This document shows, piece after piece, positions 31,629 through 43,554 of a DNA stretch of 64,000 nt. The position numbers and the translations under genes were made by a program. The stretch comes from Gonapodya prolifera JEL478 (taxonomy: Eukaryota > Monoblepharomycota > Monoblepharidomycetes > Monoblepharidales > Gonapodyaceae): positions 372,001 through 436,000 of the forward strand of contig KQ965741.1 of NCBI GenBank assembly GCA_001574975.1. The letters run 5' to 3'. How positions within the stretch are numbered: position 1 is the first letter of the stretch; the number at the start of each line of letters is the position of its first letter. The notes beneath the pieces are model-generated. The model saw nothing but the letters and a program-made list of their open reading frames with translations. It was not told the DNA's origin and did not search any database.

Positions 31629-34373
31629 TTACCACGGGCTGTTCACCACACCACCACCCCTAACGTTCTTCCCTCCAAGTGATTTACGAGGCGTCTGCTG
31701 CAATACCTTCTGCGGTGTCTGTAGCTGATCTTTTGTGACAAGTGTAACATTGTCGGGAGTCGCCACTACGATGTCTCTCGGCATGTTGTACCGGAACTTC
31801 AGACAACGAGAGGTTAGATGATTTTTTCGATCAATAAAGCCCACCAAAGCTGCGCTACTCACATTGTCGCTGACGACAACTTTGCAGTACTTCTTAATGA
31901 CGTATTCGTCCGTACCTTTGCCACCTGCTTTCACTTTACGGAAGTTCCAACTGACGACGAACTCTCCGGTACTCGTAACAATCATGCGCTCCGAGCCCTC
32001 TCCTGTATCAAATCTGGCAGGAGTGAAGTTCACCGTGCCACCCATATACGCGACATGTTCTGGTTTCAATTGAAGGCGCCGTGGGACCGGTTTGCTTTGC
32101 CCCATTGCCTTGGAGAAACCCGTCGCTCCATCGGCACCTTTGATCGCCGTGTTAACCAAAAGAATATAATCCTTGCACGTGGCCAGAACCCATTGTCCAT
32201 CGGCGCTTACGTCGATGCCGATAATTGGATCCCCCAGTCCAGGAAGCTCGGTTTTGGCGCGCTTCCCCACAGAGTCAAAGAGCCGAATATTTCCCTTCGC
32301 AGATCCTACTGCAAGATGACCCCTTTCATCAGTCGCGACTGCCGTAAACTGGGTCTTTGAGGCATATGGGCGATATCCTTTCCCTTCATCACCCATCACA
32401 ATCTTGTCGCCAGCCAAGCGTGGATCCAACTTGAACACGGCATTGTGGTTAAGCCCAACCACAAGTTTGCCGTCCCTGAGCTGTGCGTAACGCTCTTCTG
32501 GTGCCAGAGTATCAACCACGATATCCGAATGGACTTGCCAGTCTTCAACGACCTCTCCTCTTTCAACGTCCAAACGGTATACGTGGTTCTGGTCTCCATC
32601 ACGCATCAATAGCATCGACCGATCTCCTTCGTGAAGCATAAGCTTGGTCGGAGCAAATTCTTGTCCACCCTTCGCGGTCCTCACTCCGTTTATAGTTGAA
32701 ACAAACTTCAGACTGTTGTCGGGTGTGTGAGCAAAAACGCCGATACGGCTTCCGCGGACGACAAACGAGCGGTCTGACTTGAATCCCACAGCCAAATGTG
32801 TGTTTCCTTGGCTGGTGTCTCCCTTGCTCAGCGCAGCAGCCGCGGCGCGGTTCGCTTCTCGGGATTCCTCATCTTCTCCCCCAACGTCTTCCTCTCCTTC
32901 ATCCTCGTCCATCTCGGACTCCATCTCCTCCCGTTCGCGCCTTGCTCGATCTTCCTCCTCGTCATCCTCATCAGGAACGTATGGAGGCGCATCAGGCATT
33001 TCCACGTCCGCGGCGTACGTTTCTCGCAGCCACGCACGGTCTTCAGCCTTCGATACTGCCTTTTTGATAGGTTCCTGGTTCTTTCGCTCGTAGTCACAAT
33101 CCGCATAGATGTCGCGAAATTCGTTGAGACCCGCTTCCACTTTGAAGTTGAAACTGTACGACTGAATGGAGCCACCGGGAAGAGAGAGATTCCATATGTA
33201 TGCGCTGTAGGCATTGCTGAAGAACACCCCTTCCGGAAGCGAGTGTGACAACAGTGCCTGCCCTGTGGACATTGAAATGACCTGGTGAAACACGAAGTTG
33301 TCCAAATCTAAAAGCGAGATGGTACAATCCGGGGTGGCGAGAAGGAATGAAGCCTTTTCTCCGGACCAGAAATGAAGGTCTCCTGAAAGGGATAGAAGCG
33401 CACTTCCGACTGGGACTTCAGGGGTCGAAGGAGGGAGAGGGATTTGTTGTAATTCCGGTTGCTGTTGGATAGGTTGTGATGGGGATGCTGGAGATTCGCG
33501 AGAAGCGTTGGCCCCTCGAGGTGACTTTGCCGGCGTTGCAGGGGCACGTTGTCCAGGACTACTAGATCCGGGAGCATCTTCGAACGTCGCGAATTCCTCC
33601 TCTAAATCTTCGTCCGCAAGGCTCGAGGGCACCGACGATTTGTGCTTTCTTTCCCACATTGATCGATATATGCAGCGCGCAAACTCCGACGCCATCGCTT
33701 CTGCTGTCTGAGAGTGGTCAATGACAAGTTCAAACCTGGGAGCACGTGGATCGTCCGGAAGACCGTTGAATGCAGGATCTACCCAGGAGACCACAGTTAC
33801 ATGAATCCTGCCACCCGCGTCATCGATTTCAGCACGTGCTTCTGTACGAAACGCAAACTCCTCGCAGATGAGGGCAGACTGGTCGACATCGAGTAACGAG
33901 GAAGCATTGTTCTGATGGAGATTTTAGTTGCGCCCGCTTGCAACGGTGACGAGGCACTGTACCTGTTCTTCCTCGAGTTCAGCTTCACCATCATCAAAGT
34001 TTCTGGTCACCACGATTTGATAGTTGAACGGTGTGTTTGACTTCCGAATCACGGCATCAGCATTTGGAAAGATCAACTTCCGGGCATTCTTCGCCCCAGG
34101 ACTGATGCGAAAGAGAGACCCAGACTTGATTTGGATAATGTCCTACAAAAAGGATATAGCCGACGTTCAAACAAACCGAAAACGTGGGGAAAAGGCTAAT
34201 CGAGGACGTCCTGATTCCACACAGCAGTGAGAGATACCCCACCGACTCATCCTGTCCAATAGACCGAGCCCTGCAGACCAATCTGCATGTGACTGAAGGT
34301 TTACACTCACTGGCGACCCGGATTCTCTCCCCCAGACCAAATCCCTGAGTGATGCCCGAAGCGCGGCGAACAT
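31629..34373 (-). CDS. VID27: VID27 cytoplasmic beta-propeller protein
   Basis: The exons are 34373-34311, 34142-33963, 33911-31863 and 31796-31629, giving 819 residues. The start MFAALRASLRDLVWGRESGS and the following IQIKSGSLFRI, FNYQIVVTRNFDDGEAELEE match the VID27 N-terminal domain. A PH-like part with EIDDAGGRIHVTVVSWVDPA and a long acidic stretch (DEDDEEEDR, DEDEGEEDVGGEDEE) follow. The C-terminal propeller contains KFVSTINGV, LMLHEGDRSMLLMRDGDQNH, AVATDERGHLAVGSAKGNIR and GIDVSADGQWVLATC, the family core. Yeast Vid27 is linked to vacuole import and degradation of fructose-1,6-bisphosphatase, but its biochemical role is not settled. The last intron (66 nt) is a multiple of three without stops, so retaining it would add 22 residues without breaking the frame. 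Confidence 0.92.
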
Positions 34374-34670
34374 GAAGGACACGTGGCGAGAAGAAGAAAA
34401 GACTGATCAAGCGCGGACTTCTGTATCGATCAGTGAAGAGCTCGGGTTTGCGTTGCGTTTGTCCTCGATCTCACTGAAGAGAAGCCGCAATACGGGGATG
34501 GAAGAATTGGGTGCAGGGATGGCGCCCAATTTTGCCGTGCGAAGATTTTTCAGCGAGTTCAGCTCCGATTTTTGGAAATGATGGAGCAGATTCGTACTCT
34601 CGTTTTTGGAAATCGGGAAGTAACGAAAAAATTTTCCAAATCAAACTTGTATTCTCTTTCTATCGTGCAA

Positions 34671-36898
34671 TTATAATTCCACTTTCTCGCCATCATAAGC
34701 AGCTCTTACAGTGATTCCAGCTGCCCGCAACCCCGGATGTGCGGAGAGAACATCGTTAATCTCGTCGTGCGTTTTGAAGTGGCTCCAACCGACAAGAAGG
34801 CATAACTTTGTTGGCCTAATTCGAAGTGCACATTCAATCGCTTGCGAGACGGAAAAGTGTGACGGGTGAGGGTCATCTAGTTGTCATCGCAAAAAGGGTG
34901 AGTTTCTGAAGTGATGGAAAGTCAAGCGACGTACCCTTCAACGCGTCAAGCACCAATACTCCGCACCCAAAACATCGCTCAATTGCCTCATCGGGGAACT
35001 TGGACACATCTGAGACATAGACCAGCTCTCTGTTCTTACCAATGCGGAATCCCAAAGACATATACGGTGTTATGGGTGAGATAAGCCCATGTTCCACTGT
35101 TCAAGATTTTCCTGTTTATTTCCAGAGCTTAGCCTTCATTTGACATGCCAGATTTTACCTTCAAACGGCTCAACCTCAACACATCCATCGATCAATACCG
35201 GCTGATACTGGTGAGGCTTAGCCTCGTCCAATACGTGGAACTTCAAGCTGCTGACGTCCCCGCCACCTAAAATCACCGTTCAGTGACCAAACCAGGGGAG
35301 GAAATACGACGAGGAAAGAGCCTCCACAAGTCGTGATGTCCCCGTTCAAGCCTCACCCGTTGCCTTTGTTTTATCCACCAAGTACGGAAATGCTGACTCA
35401 ATGACCTGCATTGTTTCAGTGTTGCAATATACATCGACGTGGTCTTGGACACGATAACCGGGAGGACCGATAGTAAACTGTCTGAGGTCGTCCAATCCGA
35501 ACATTGCGTCTGCATGGCCATGTGTGAGCAGCAGTGCATCAATCGTTCGTATCCTATCATGTGTCAACTTTGTGATGAAGTGTTCAAAAGAGTTGCAATT
35601 GATTCTCACCTATGTCGGTTAAAAATGTCCAAGCTCGCCTCATAGAAAGACTTTCCGCAATCTATCAAAAGATTCTTCCTTGGCCCTCCCTTGACAGGTC
35701 GGTACGTGATCACGCAGCCTGTATTTCTCCGTCGATTGCGGTTCCAGACCACAACAGGTCGTACAGGCAAGCGCTGCGGTGCCGCGAGAGAGCGAGGTGG
35801 CGGCGAAGGGCTCGCAGTGGGGATTGGTGTCGATGCCAATGAACTTGCGGTGAGCGACGAGATATCTGGAACGGTGTCGCCAGCCGATAACAGTCCTGGG
35901 TTCTCCATTATGGGAGAAGTCTCGGGCAGTTCTGTGGTCGCGCTCTTTTGAGTCCACTGCCCCATAATTGTGGCAAAGTACTCGTTTCCCGAGAGCATTC
36001 CTTTAGCGGCGGTTGGAGTGTGTCCTGGCGTGGAGGTTCCTCGGGCCAATAAAGTTCCAGTTGAACTATCACGCACTTCGAAGCATGTCGCCTCGAAACA
36101 AACTCTGCACCAAACCGGGGTATGAGTGAGGCAGTGCGTGTTTGGGACTTGGCTGGATGTCCCTGTCCCCATAAAGATAAGTTCTGCTAGAACATCAGCT
36201 GGGGTGTCAGGCTTCGCTTCCCGAAGAGCGGCTGGTCCCTGAACTCCTAAATCCACCTCCACACCCTTACTGAAAAAGCAATCGGGTTCGTTTTCGGGGG
36301 GAGGGGAGACACCCATCGCTACGAGCTTAAATCCTTTGCCCTCGTAGAAAGATCGCGCAGCTTTATTGATTTGCAGCGTATAGAGCGAGCAGTTAACGTG
36401 AACTTTGTGAGGTGTGGGCAGCGATTGTTGAATGGAGAAGACCTCTCGGATGGTCTGCGATAGCAAAAGGTGCGCGAGAAGAGATGACCCGACCCCCCTC
36501 CAGAAATAATCCGGGTGAACGTAGAGAAAGTGGATCAGGAGGAAATAGGTTGGCGCTCCATTCGAGGCCGCGGATGAATGAATGCTGGTTGGACTCGGGG
36601 GGCAGTTGTTTGCTTTGGGCGTTGTTGGCGGTTTGGGGGAAACGGCGATAAATCCGGCGATGCGGGGCCCATGTGCCGAGGAAGGCAGAGTTTCTGCCAC
36701 AAACACGGTTGAGTTCGACCGCTCCTTCGCCTTTTTCAAGTAGGCATGATCCTCCGTCAATGTGTGCAATGTCCGCTTCAAGAAGTCCCGTGGGAGCGAT
36801 GCCTCTCTGGAGAGTCGCCACAGAAGAACAAGTGTATCCAAGTCTCCTGCATTGTAAGGACGAATGCGGATCTGCAGAGGTGGTGATGGTTTGTCCAT
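34671..36898 (-). CDS. GNAT acetyltransferase fused to a metallo-beta-lactamase-fold hydrolase
   Basis: There are five exons in phase, 36898-35610, 35553-35357, 35266-35159, 35096-34935 and 34876-34671, giving 653 residues. Residues 1-200 form a GNAT domain: IRIRPYNAGDLDTLVLLWRL, FLLIHFLYVHPDYFWRGVGS (acetyl-CoA loop after the YVHPDYWGRGIG pattern) and a late NKAARSFYEGKGFKLVAMG. Residues about 235 onward form a PhnP-like metallo-beta-lactamase domain: ELIFMGTGTSSQVPN, NLLIDCGKSFYEA, the metal site LLLTHGHADAMFGLDDLRQF, a later VEHGLISPITPYMSLGFRIG with YVSDVS, and a C-terminal VGWSH. Both halves lie in the first long exon, so the fusion does not depend on a splice guess. The MBL half resembles predicted hydrolases found across fungi (the S. 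pombe C777.06c type). The substrate is unknown. Confidence 0.85.
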
Positions 36899-37245
36899 GT
36901 TATGTGTGGGTCCATCCCACCTCGAGGACCACTATGTTCAAACCCAATATTACAACACCAACCACTAACAACGACGTGAAGCGATATTGATGGAAGCCAC
37001 GAGAGCGGATAGTGAGCGCATGGCACGATAATTCCAGGGAAGACGGGTGTTGGTATTAGTGTGGTAATAATTTGGAGAGATTGATGTACAGATTGATGAT
37101 TTCTTCACGATAAAAATCGCAAATTTCAATCGATTTTCGAAGTTAGGACTCGATGTCCACCTACGAAAACTGATTGGTCAGTGCAGATACAGGTCAGTGC
37201 CCTGGCGGCGAGGTGTCTTCGCTTTTCGAGCTGACCTCAACGCAC
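36899..37245. promoter_or_regulatory. Divergent promoter region (GNAT-MBL gene / SMC6)
   Basis: About 350 bp separate two divergent start codons. An AT-rich stretch (about 37060-37140, with TTTCTTCACGATAAAAATCG) may be a core promoter. No longer open frame was found. Confidence 0.45.
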
Positions 37246-40200
37246 ATGCAGGAAGACGATGCAACCTCTCATTTCGGGAGATTACGGCAGAAACGCAAAG
37301 CGTTGCCGACGCCAGAATCGGACAAAGAGAATGACGATCCAGTCGACATCTTCCCCGCGGCAACTAAGGTTGGTGCAATTGCACGAAAAAGAGGACCAAA
37401 GCTCATTGATTCAAGGTTGATCCGGGCTTTTTGAGACTCATATGGACTGGGTGCGTCATGGGAAGCTGTCGTCGGTGCCTGTCTCGCTCCGGGACGCGCT
37501 TGGTGTCGTGACTTATCCGACGTTCTCTCACCTTTTCTTCTCACATTAATAGCCTCTGAAGAAGCGGAGGTCAACATCTACTGATCGCACGGCGCGAAAC
37601 ACTCACGCTGGAGGGGCCGAACCTGGGGAGGACGCGAACCCCGATGACTCGTTCCACACTGCTCACGACGACGAAGACGAGGTGACAGACGGGAGACCCG
37701 ATGAAGGCAACTACCAAAGTGACGATGGAAACGATGGCAAAGATGTTCAATCAGCGAACAGGCGGAGGCGCGACCAGGAAGAAGACGACGATGCTTCGAA
37801 CGGTGTTCCGGACGAGGAAGACGACGAAGAAGATGAAGACCTCACTCGTCCTCGCAAGCGGAGTAAAATTTCAAGCAAGAAGACCAAGGCTATGGTCTCG
37901 AAAGGGAAGGGGAAGCGTAAAGCGCGCGATGAAGATGAAGAAAGCGTGGACGAGGAAGAATCTTCTCCTACGAGGAGCAACGTTCGCAGTACAGTGGACG
38001 TGAGATGAATGTTTTTGATTGCGTGACGATAACATTAGCGTGATATGGTCTTTTTCAGCCGTCAACCGCTGGGACGCCCGGAACCATTGAGTGGCTCCAT
38101 CTTGTGAACATACTCTGTCACAAGAACCTCAAGATCGACTTTGCCACTCGTCTGGAGTTTGTATTTGGTCGGAACGGATCCGGGAAGTCATCACTACTCG
38201 CTGCTCTGATGCTCGCCCTGGGTGCCCGAGCCGACCAAACGAACCGTGGGAGGTCTCTCAAGGAACTGCTTTCCTACGGCGCGAAGTAAGTGACGTGATC
38301 TATGTGCGACTCAATGGGTTCCGAGATTGCGTTGTTTCGGATTTGAGTTCTGTGACCTCAGCCTCACTCTTGTTTTTGTTCAACTAGCTATGGTGAAATC
38401 CGACTTTCACTCTGGAATTATGGACCAGATGGCTTCCGTCATCGAGACTTCGGGGACAGGATCATAATTGAACGGAGAATTGGGTCAACTGGTGCCACAA
38501 CTTACAAAATCAAGAACGCCAACGGTGAGGTTCAGGATGAAGCAATTCGTTGTAGAAATGTTTGATAAATCTTCACGACGATGGATTCTGAATCGCGCGC
38601 TCTCGAATCACTGAGCATTTCTAAATTTGTGTGTCGTTTTTAAGGCGATATTGTCTCCACCAAGCGGGAACTTCTCTCCCAGATCATGGATCACTTCGGA
38701 ATTGGTTAGTATCCTGGTTTCTTGACGTCATAATCCTCGGTATAATTCATGTGCACAACTTCGTAGATGTTTCAAACCCACTCACTGTGCTGCAGCAGGA
38801 TGTCGCGAAGACGTTCCTCACAAAATCCACAGATTCTGACAAATACCGCTTTTTCCACCATGGAACTGGGTTACAAGGGCTCGCTAAGTCGTATGAGCAG
38901 CTTCTTGCTGGCGTTGAGGAAATCAAAAGTGCCGTCCAAGCCGCATCGGAGGTATGCAGGAACGCCGCTGCTTTGTGACGGTGACTCAACGGCCTTTCTC
39001 CAGCACCTCCGTGATCTCAAACACGAGTACCAAACTTGGAAGAAGCGATGGGAGAAAGTTGAAGAAAATGCCAAGTTGGAACGGGACCTAGATGATCTTC
39101 GGAAGCAAGAACTGTGGGCTGCGGTTAACATTGCGGAGGGCGAAATCCGGGATTTCGAGGCCCAAATTGAAAGACACGAGTCGAGGCTTAAAAACGCTGA
39201 AGAGGAGTTGAGAAGATCCGAGGTAGGACTTCCGTTTGTCGAAATCTCCTTGTCATTCCATTTACGATACGTGGTATTCTGCAGGAAGCTTACAATGATG
39301 CAAGGGAGCGTGCTAATCAGGCTGCTCAAGAAGTGCAAAACGATCCGGTTCTCGCAAATCTGCTCAACGAATTGCAAGTCCTGGACTCGGATTATAAAGG
39401 GCAGCAACGAATAATAAAAGATCTAAACGATCAGCGGAAGACTATCAATGAGGACGTAATCTCTTTGAGGAGGGTTAACCAGGACATCCAGCTGAAGATC
39501 GAAGAAGAAACTGCGAGAATCGAAGGAAGGAATCGGTGCGGTCCCTGTAAATGCTTCATTATCTGGGTTCCGAGAGTCTGAAAATAATTCCACTTGAAGG
39601 CATGCACTCGACGATAAAGTTCTTCGGAGGCAGCAGCTTGAGGAAGAGATGCGTCGACTGAAAGAGGAGCTCGAGACTGTGGGTTAGAATCTTTCCCCAT
39701 GAATGCCGTCTTTTTATCTGGGCGATTGTTACAGTGTAAAAGCTTTGCTCAACAACTGGGGAGGGAACCAGATTCCATTGCTCAGCGTATTGAAGAATGG
39801 AGGCATCAACAACGGCGACTTCGCTCCGATATTGAACTTGCCGAGTCGAACATCCATCGACTTGAGTTATCTCGCAACAATAGAGTTGCCATGTTTGGAA
39901 AGGAACTCCCTGCTATAATGAGAGATATTGAGACCTTGGACCAACAGGGGCGTTGGAGGCGCGGGAAACCGATCGGCCCATTTGGCATGTATATTCGACC
40001 TAAAGATCCCAGAAACCCTTGGGGCCCTCTAATCGAGGCACATTTGGGGAGCGCCTTATTTGCATTTGCTGTGGATTCGCTTGAAGATAGAACTCTCCTT
40101 CAGAACGTGTTCTCAAAGTTTCGATAGTGAGTGTCTCGTTGTCGTGGCTCAGTGTCTTGTAACTGATGGCATCTTGAAACAAGCCGCGCACCTATCTACC

Positions 40201-42602
40201 TTACACGCTCGCGGGAACCCATTAATTACCGGGGCGGCCTACCCTCGGACGAGTTTATAACGACGTTAAGTGTGGTCGACGTGAGTTGGAAGAGGGTTTT
40301 GAAGGTCGTATTGAAATTTTCTGACTTTTCGCTCGATGATCGCTGATGGGTGTTAAGGTTCTCGATCAAATTGTGAGTTACGTTAGTTTTCTGGCACTCA
40401 ACTATGGCTCATAGTTGCCTTAAGGTGCTGAATCATCTCGTTATCAGTCATCGTATAGAGAGTGTTACGTTCTGGGAAACGAGACTCCAAGCGATGGACG
40501 TTTACAACAGTGTATGCGATATAGTGACGATGTGACCATGTCTTCTTTCAAAACTTTCTCCTTTGCAAGGCGGGGCGTCGCTATCCTCGAAACGTCTCAT
40601 CTATGCTCTGCAAGGAAGGGTATCAGGTCGGCAGCGCGTGAGTCTTTTTCATCCCCCTTGAACACATAACGTTTCTAAATTGTCTTTCGTAGAAATGGCG
40701 GAAACATGGTTCGCCCTGTGAATATCCCACGTACACTGAAACTGACAGCGGATCCCAGCGCGCAAATCCAGGCGGAACATGACGCTAAAGGAGAAATGGA
40801 AGATAGATACCGCCATGTCACAAGCGACCTCCGGGATGCGGAATTAGAGCGGTCAAATGCCACCAGGAAGCGGGATGCAGAAAATGCAAGTTTCAATCCC
40901 CAGACCATTTCTGCCATTCGAGCTTGATTGATCTGTACCCACATTTTAGACGAAGTTACGTCGAATGGAGGGGCGTCTGCGTCACCTTCAGAGTGACCTC
41001 TCACAGATCATTGAGGAGCTTTCAGAGCAAACGGAAACTGCAAACGTGGCCACCCTAGAGGAGGAGAAACGCTCCAACGAGAACAAAATTGATGACTTTC
41101 AGCGGATTTATACAGACGTGGCTGAGCAACTCCACAACGTCAAGGCCGCGATGGAACCGCTGAAGCAAAAGATGAACGAAATGAAAGAGGACGTTAATCG
41201 TCGCAGGGCTGATGGCGCCGCAAAACAAGTGAGTGCTGTGTTTTTTGTGCTTTTTGCCGCAACAGATAACAAAGAACTGTTTGGCGATGGCATCAGGTTG
41301 AGCTTGACGATATGAATCAAGAGGTTGTAAAGCTGGCTGGCAGGAAGCGGCAGTGGGAAGATAAAGTCGGTCAATACAAGGGAGTGATCAACGAACTGCA
41401 AATCAAATGTGACGAGCGAGCGGCGTTGGTGGAGGTTGGTTCATTCTTACGTGTCGTTTCTGCAAGCTTTCCGTGATCATTTGCGTTTTGCAAATTTGTA
41501 TGCAGGAGGCCTCGGCTAGAGCTTCAACGCAATGTGAACGAGTAGAGGTTCATTTCAGTCCTCAACAACTGGAGAAGAAGATCCGCGAAGCGGAAAGTCG
41601 GCTACGAGAGCGCGAAAAGGCGTAAGTGGATGCCAAATTAGAACTGAGAGGTAGCGCACCTTTTGAATCCCTGGCGTTTCCTAGCGTGGGCTCGCGCGTA
41701 GACGTGGAGGCAAAGCTCAGGGCAAAGCGTGAAGCATACAATGATGCTCGTGCGAAGGTTCACGGAATGATGCAACTTGCGAATGTGAGCTCTTGTTGAA
41801 CCCGAGGAGCACCTTTCCCAACTTCATATTGATTTTTGCCCTACTTAGAAACTGGACGAAGCGCACAGTAGGCGAACTTTGAAACTAGACAATCTCACTC
41901 GGTACATTTCGGCAAGGTCTCGGATGGTGTTTTCTGATTTGCTATTCCACCGAGGATACACGGGAGCACTGCGGTTGGACCATAAAACGCACAAACTGAC
42001 GATGAAGGTACAATTTGCTTCGCTTTCCTACACCGCATGGTCACTTAACTGCTTGATCGTTTTCCATCCGTGGTTTTCAACGAAGGTCCGCACCGACTCC
42101 TCTGCGCACTTGAATGACACCGCGGATGGCGGAAAGCGGGATCCGTCGACTCTGTCGGGGGGAGAAAAGTCGTTCTCGCAAGTATGTCTTCTTTTGGCGA
42201 TGTGGGAAGCAATGGGCAGCCCGGTGAGGTGTTTGGATGAATTCGATGTGTTTATGGTATGTTGGAGACGTTTCATATCCGTTACCTGCCTATACCAATG
42301 TTGTTGTCCGTTATACAGGATGCGGTGAACCGCAATATGGCGCTGAAGATGATGGTATGTTCAAGTAGTGCTCGTTTGGCATAATTCTCGTTCGAAGTTC
42401 ACACTCCATTTCGTGTCTTGTTTAGTCGGAGTTTGCTCGTGCGTCGGAAGCCCAGTACATTTTCATCACTCCACAGGACGGAAACAGCATCACCGATGTT
42501 GACGGGCGAATATGCCGCGTACATCGATTGCGGGATCCTGTACGCGGCGGGCAACAAAGGCTGGAGGATGTATTGGGTGGTAGAGGGAACGACGACGCGT
42601 GA
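37246..42602 (+). CDS. SMC6: Structural maintenance of chromosomes protein 6 (Smc5/6 complex ATPase)
   Basis: More than twenty exons run from ATG 37246 to TGA 42600-42602. The first two exons encode a 190-residue Asp/Glu/Lys-rich tail. The head then begins TIEWLHLVNILCHKNLKIDF, with Walker A FGRNGSGKSSLLAALMLALG and TNRGRSLKELLSYG. NPLTVLQQDVAKTFLTKSTD is the family block. Coiled-coil arms follow on both sides of a hinge (about 39.7-40.8 kb). The C-terminal head has the signature LSGGEKSFSQVCLLLAMWEA, Walker B VRCLDEFDVFMDAVNR and ends YIFITPQDGNSI...RICRVHRLRDPVRGGQ. LDEFDVFMD distinguishes SMC6 from SMC5. With SMC5 and Nse subunits it acts in recombination repair and replication-fork stability. 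A 15-nt exon (40358-40372) encodes VLDQI. Some hinge-region splice sites are less certain. Confidence 0.95.
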
Positions 42603-42875
42603 GAGTGAATTAGAAGGAGTGGTGCGACCAACGCATATGCTCCAGAGCGATGATTTTATTGTCGTTTCATTGTCGATTAATTTCACTTTTCCTGAGTCAT
42701 GTGGGGCAGTTTGGGACTGTTTGGGAGAACGATTATGTACCTGGAGCAGCAGCTTTGCATATTGATGGAACATGTGGCGCAAAGCACCTTCCTCGTCGAG
42801 CTACTGATTTTATAGAAACCGCAAAATAAACTCAGTTGTGCATATTTTATTGGTCAAACTCTCAGAGGAAGGACT

Positions 42876-43154
42876 TCAACTCACATTCTTCACCCTGTGG
42901 TCACAAAGTTTGTGACACGTGACGACGGGACCGTGCACTCCGGCTATATAAACTGTCCGGTAAATTTTCTTTTCAAAGCAAATCTTCCCTGCCACGACCG
43001 GCCGCCTATAGCGGTACGCGTTGCCAGAAAGGGTTGCCCACGTGGTGATTCTCACGAGGGACAGAGAGATTGATTCCTCGCTGGCGCTGGAGGCCTGCTC
43101 GTTCGCTTGCGGGGTGAAGGATGCCGGGGGAAGTCGGTGTAGGAAGCTACTCAT
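42876..43154 (-). CDS. Small conserved-looking hypothetical protein (92 aa)
   Basis: A single frame runs from ATG 43154 (MSSFLHRLPPASFTPQANEQ). The N-terminal third is Ser/Pro/Gln-rich and could be a targeting sequence. The rest is compact and beta-rich (ISLSLVRITTWATLSGNAYR, GKICFEKKIYRTVYIAGVHG, VTCHKLCDHRVKNVS), a pattern that suits an OB-fold or a small RNP subunit. No family was assigned. An intron near the 3' end is possible. The gene lies tail to tail with SMC6, about 270 bp away. Confidence 0.4.
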   Translation of the reverse strand: MSSFLHRLPPASFTPQANEQASSASEESISLSLVRITTWATLSGNAYRYRRPVVAGKICFEKKIYRTVYIAGVHGPVVTCHKLCDHRVKNVS

Positions 43155-43554
43155 CAGTCATCAGTGGATGCGGTAGTGCCGTTTGTTATCCGATACACTT
43201 TTCTTCGTCGCGTTAGGATGAGTTTTGAGCTGGATTAGCAAATATTCTATGTATGCGCGATATGAGTGATTTGAGATCTTCAATACATCTGATTACCATT
43301 CCATACTCTGATGTGCACTTCTGAATCATTACATTCCCTCTCCAACATCAATGGCGTGAGTGAACGATGAAGATGGTCCGTATCACCCACTGGGCAACCA
43401 TTGCCCGCACTCCCGTGGAATGCCAACGGCGTACTAGTAATCTTTCAATGCGAATTCAATAAATTTCCAGTATTGGCTTGGAAGTTTTCAGGTGCTATAA
43501 TTGAAATTGACCCGTCCGCACTTCCCAATTTATTACTACCAATCGGAACTCATC
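43155..43554. other. Divergent spacer upstream of SDHAF4
   Basis: This is the common 5' region of the small minus-strand ORF and SDHAF4. It is AT-richer than the surroundings and nothing else was seen in it. Confidence 0.35.

Noticed and set aside
37246-42602. Assignment as SMC5 instead of SMC6
   Set aside because: The Walker B region LDEFDVFMDAVNR and NPLTVLQQDVAKTFL are SMC6 features. SMC5 has VDEINQGMD there.
43501-43554. Upstream in-frame extension of SDHAF4 before ATG 43555
   Set aside because: The extension starts at a non-ATG codon and adds no presequence-like residues. The ATG at 43555 gives a complete basic presequence.
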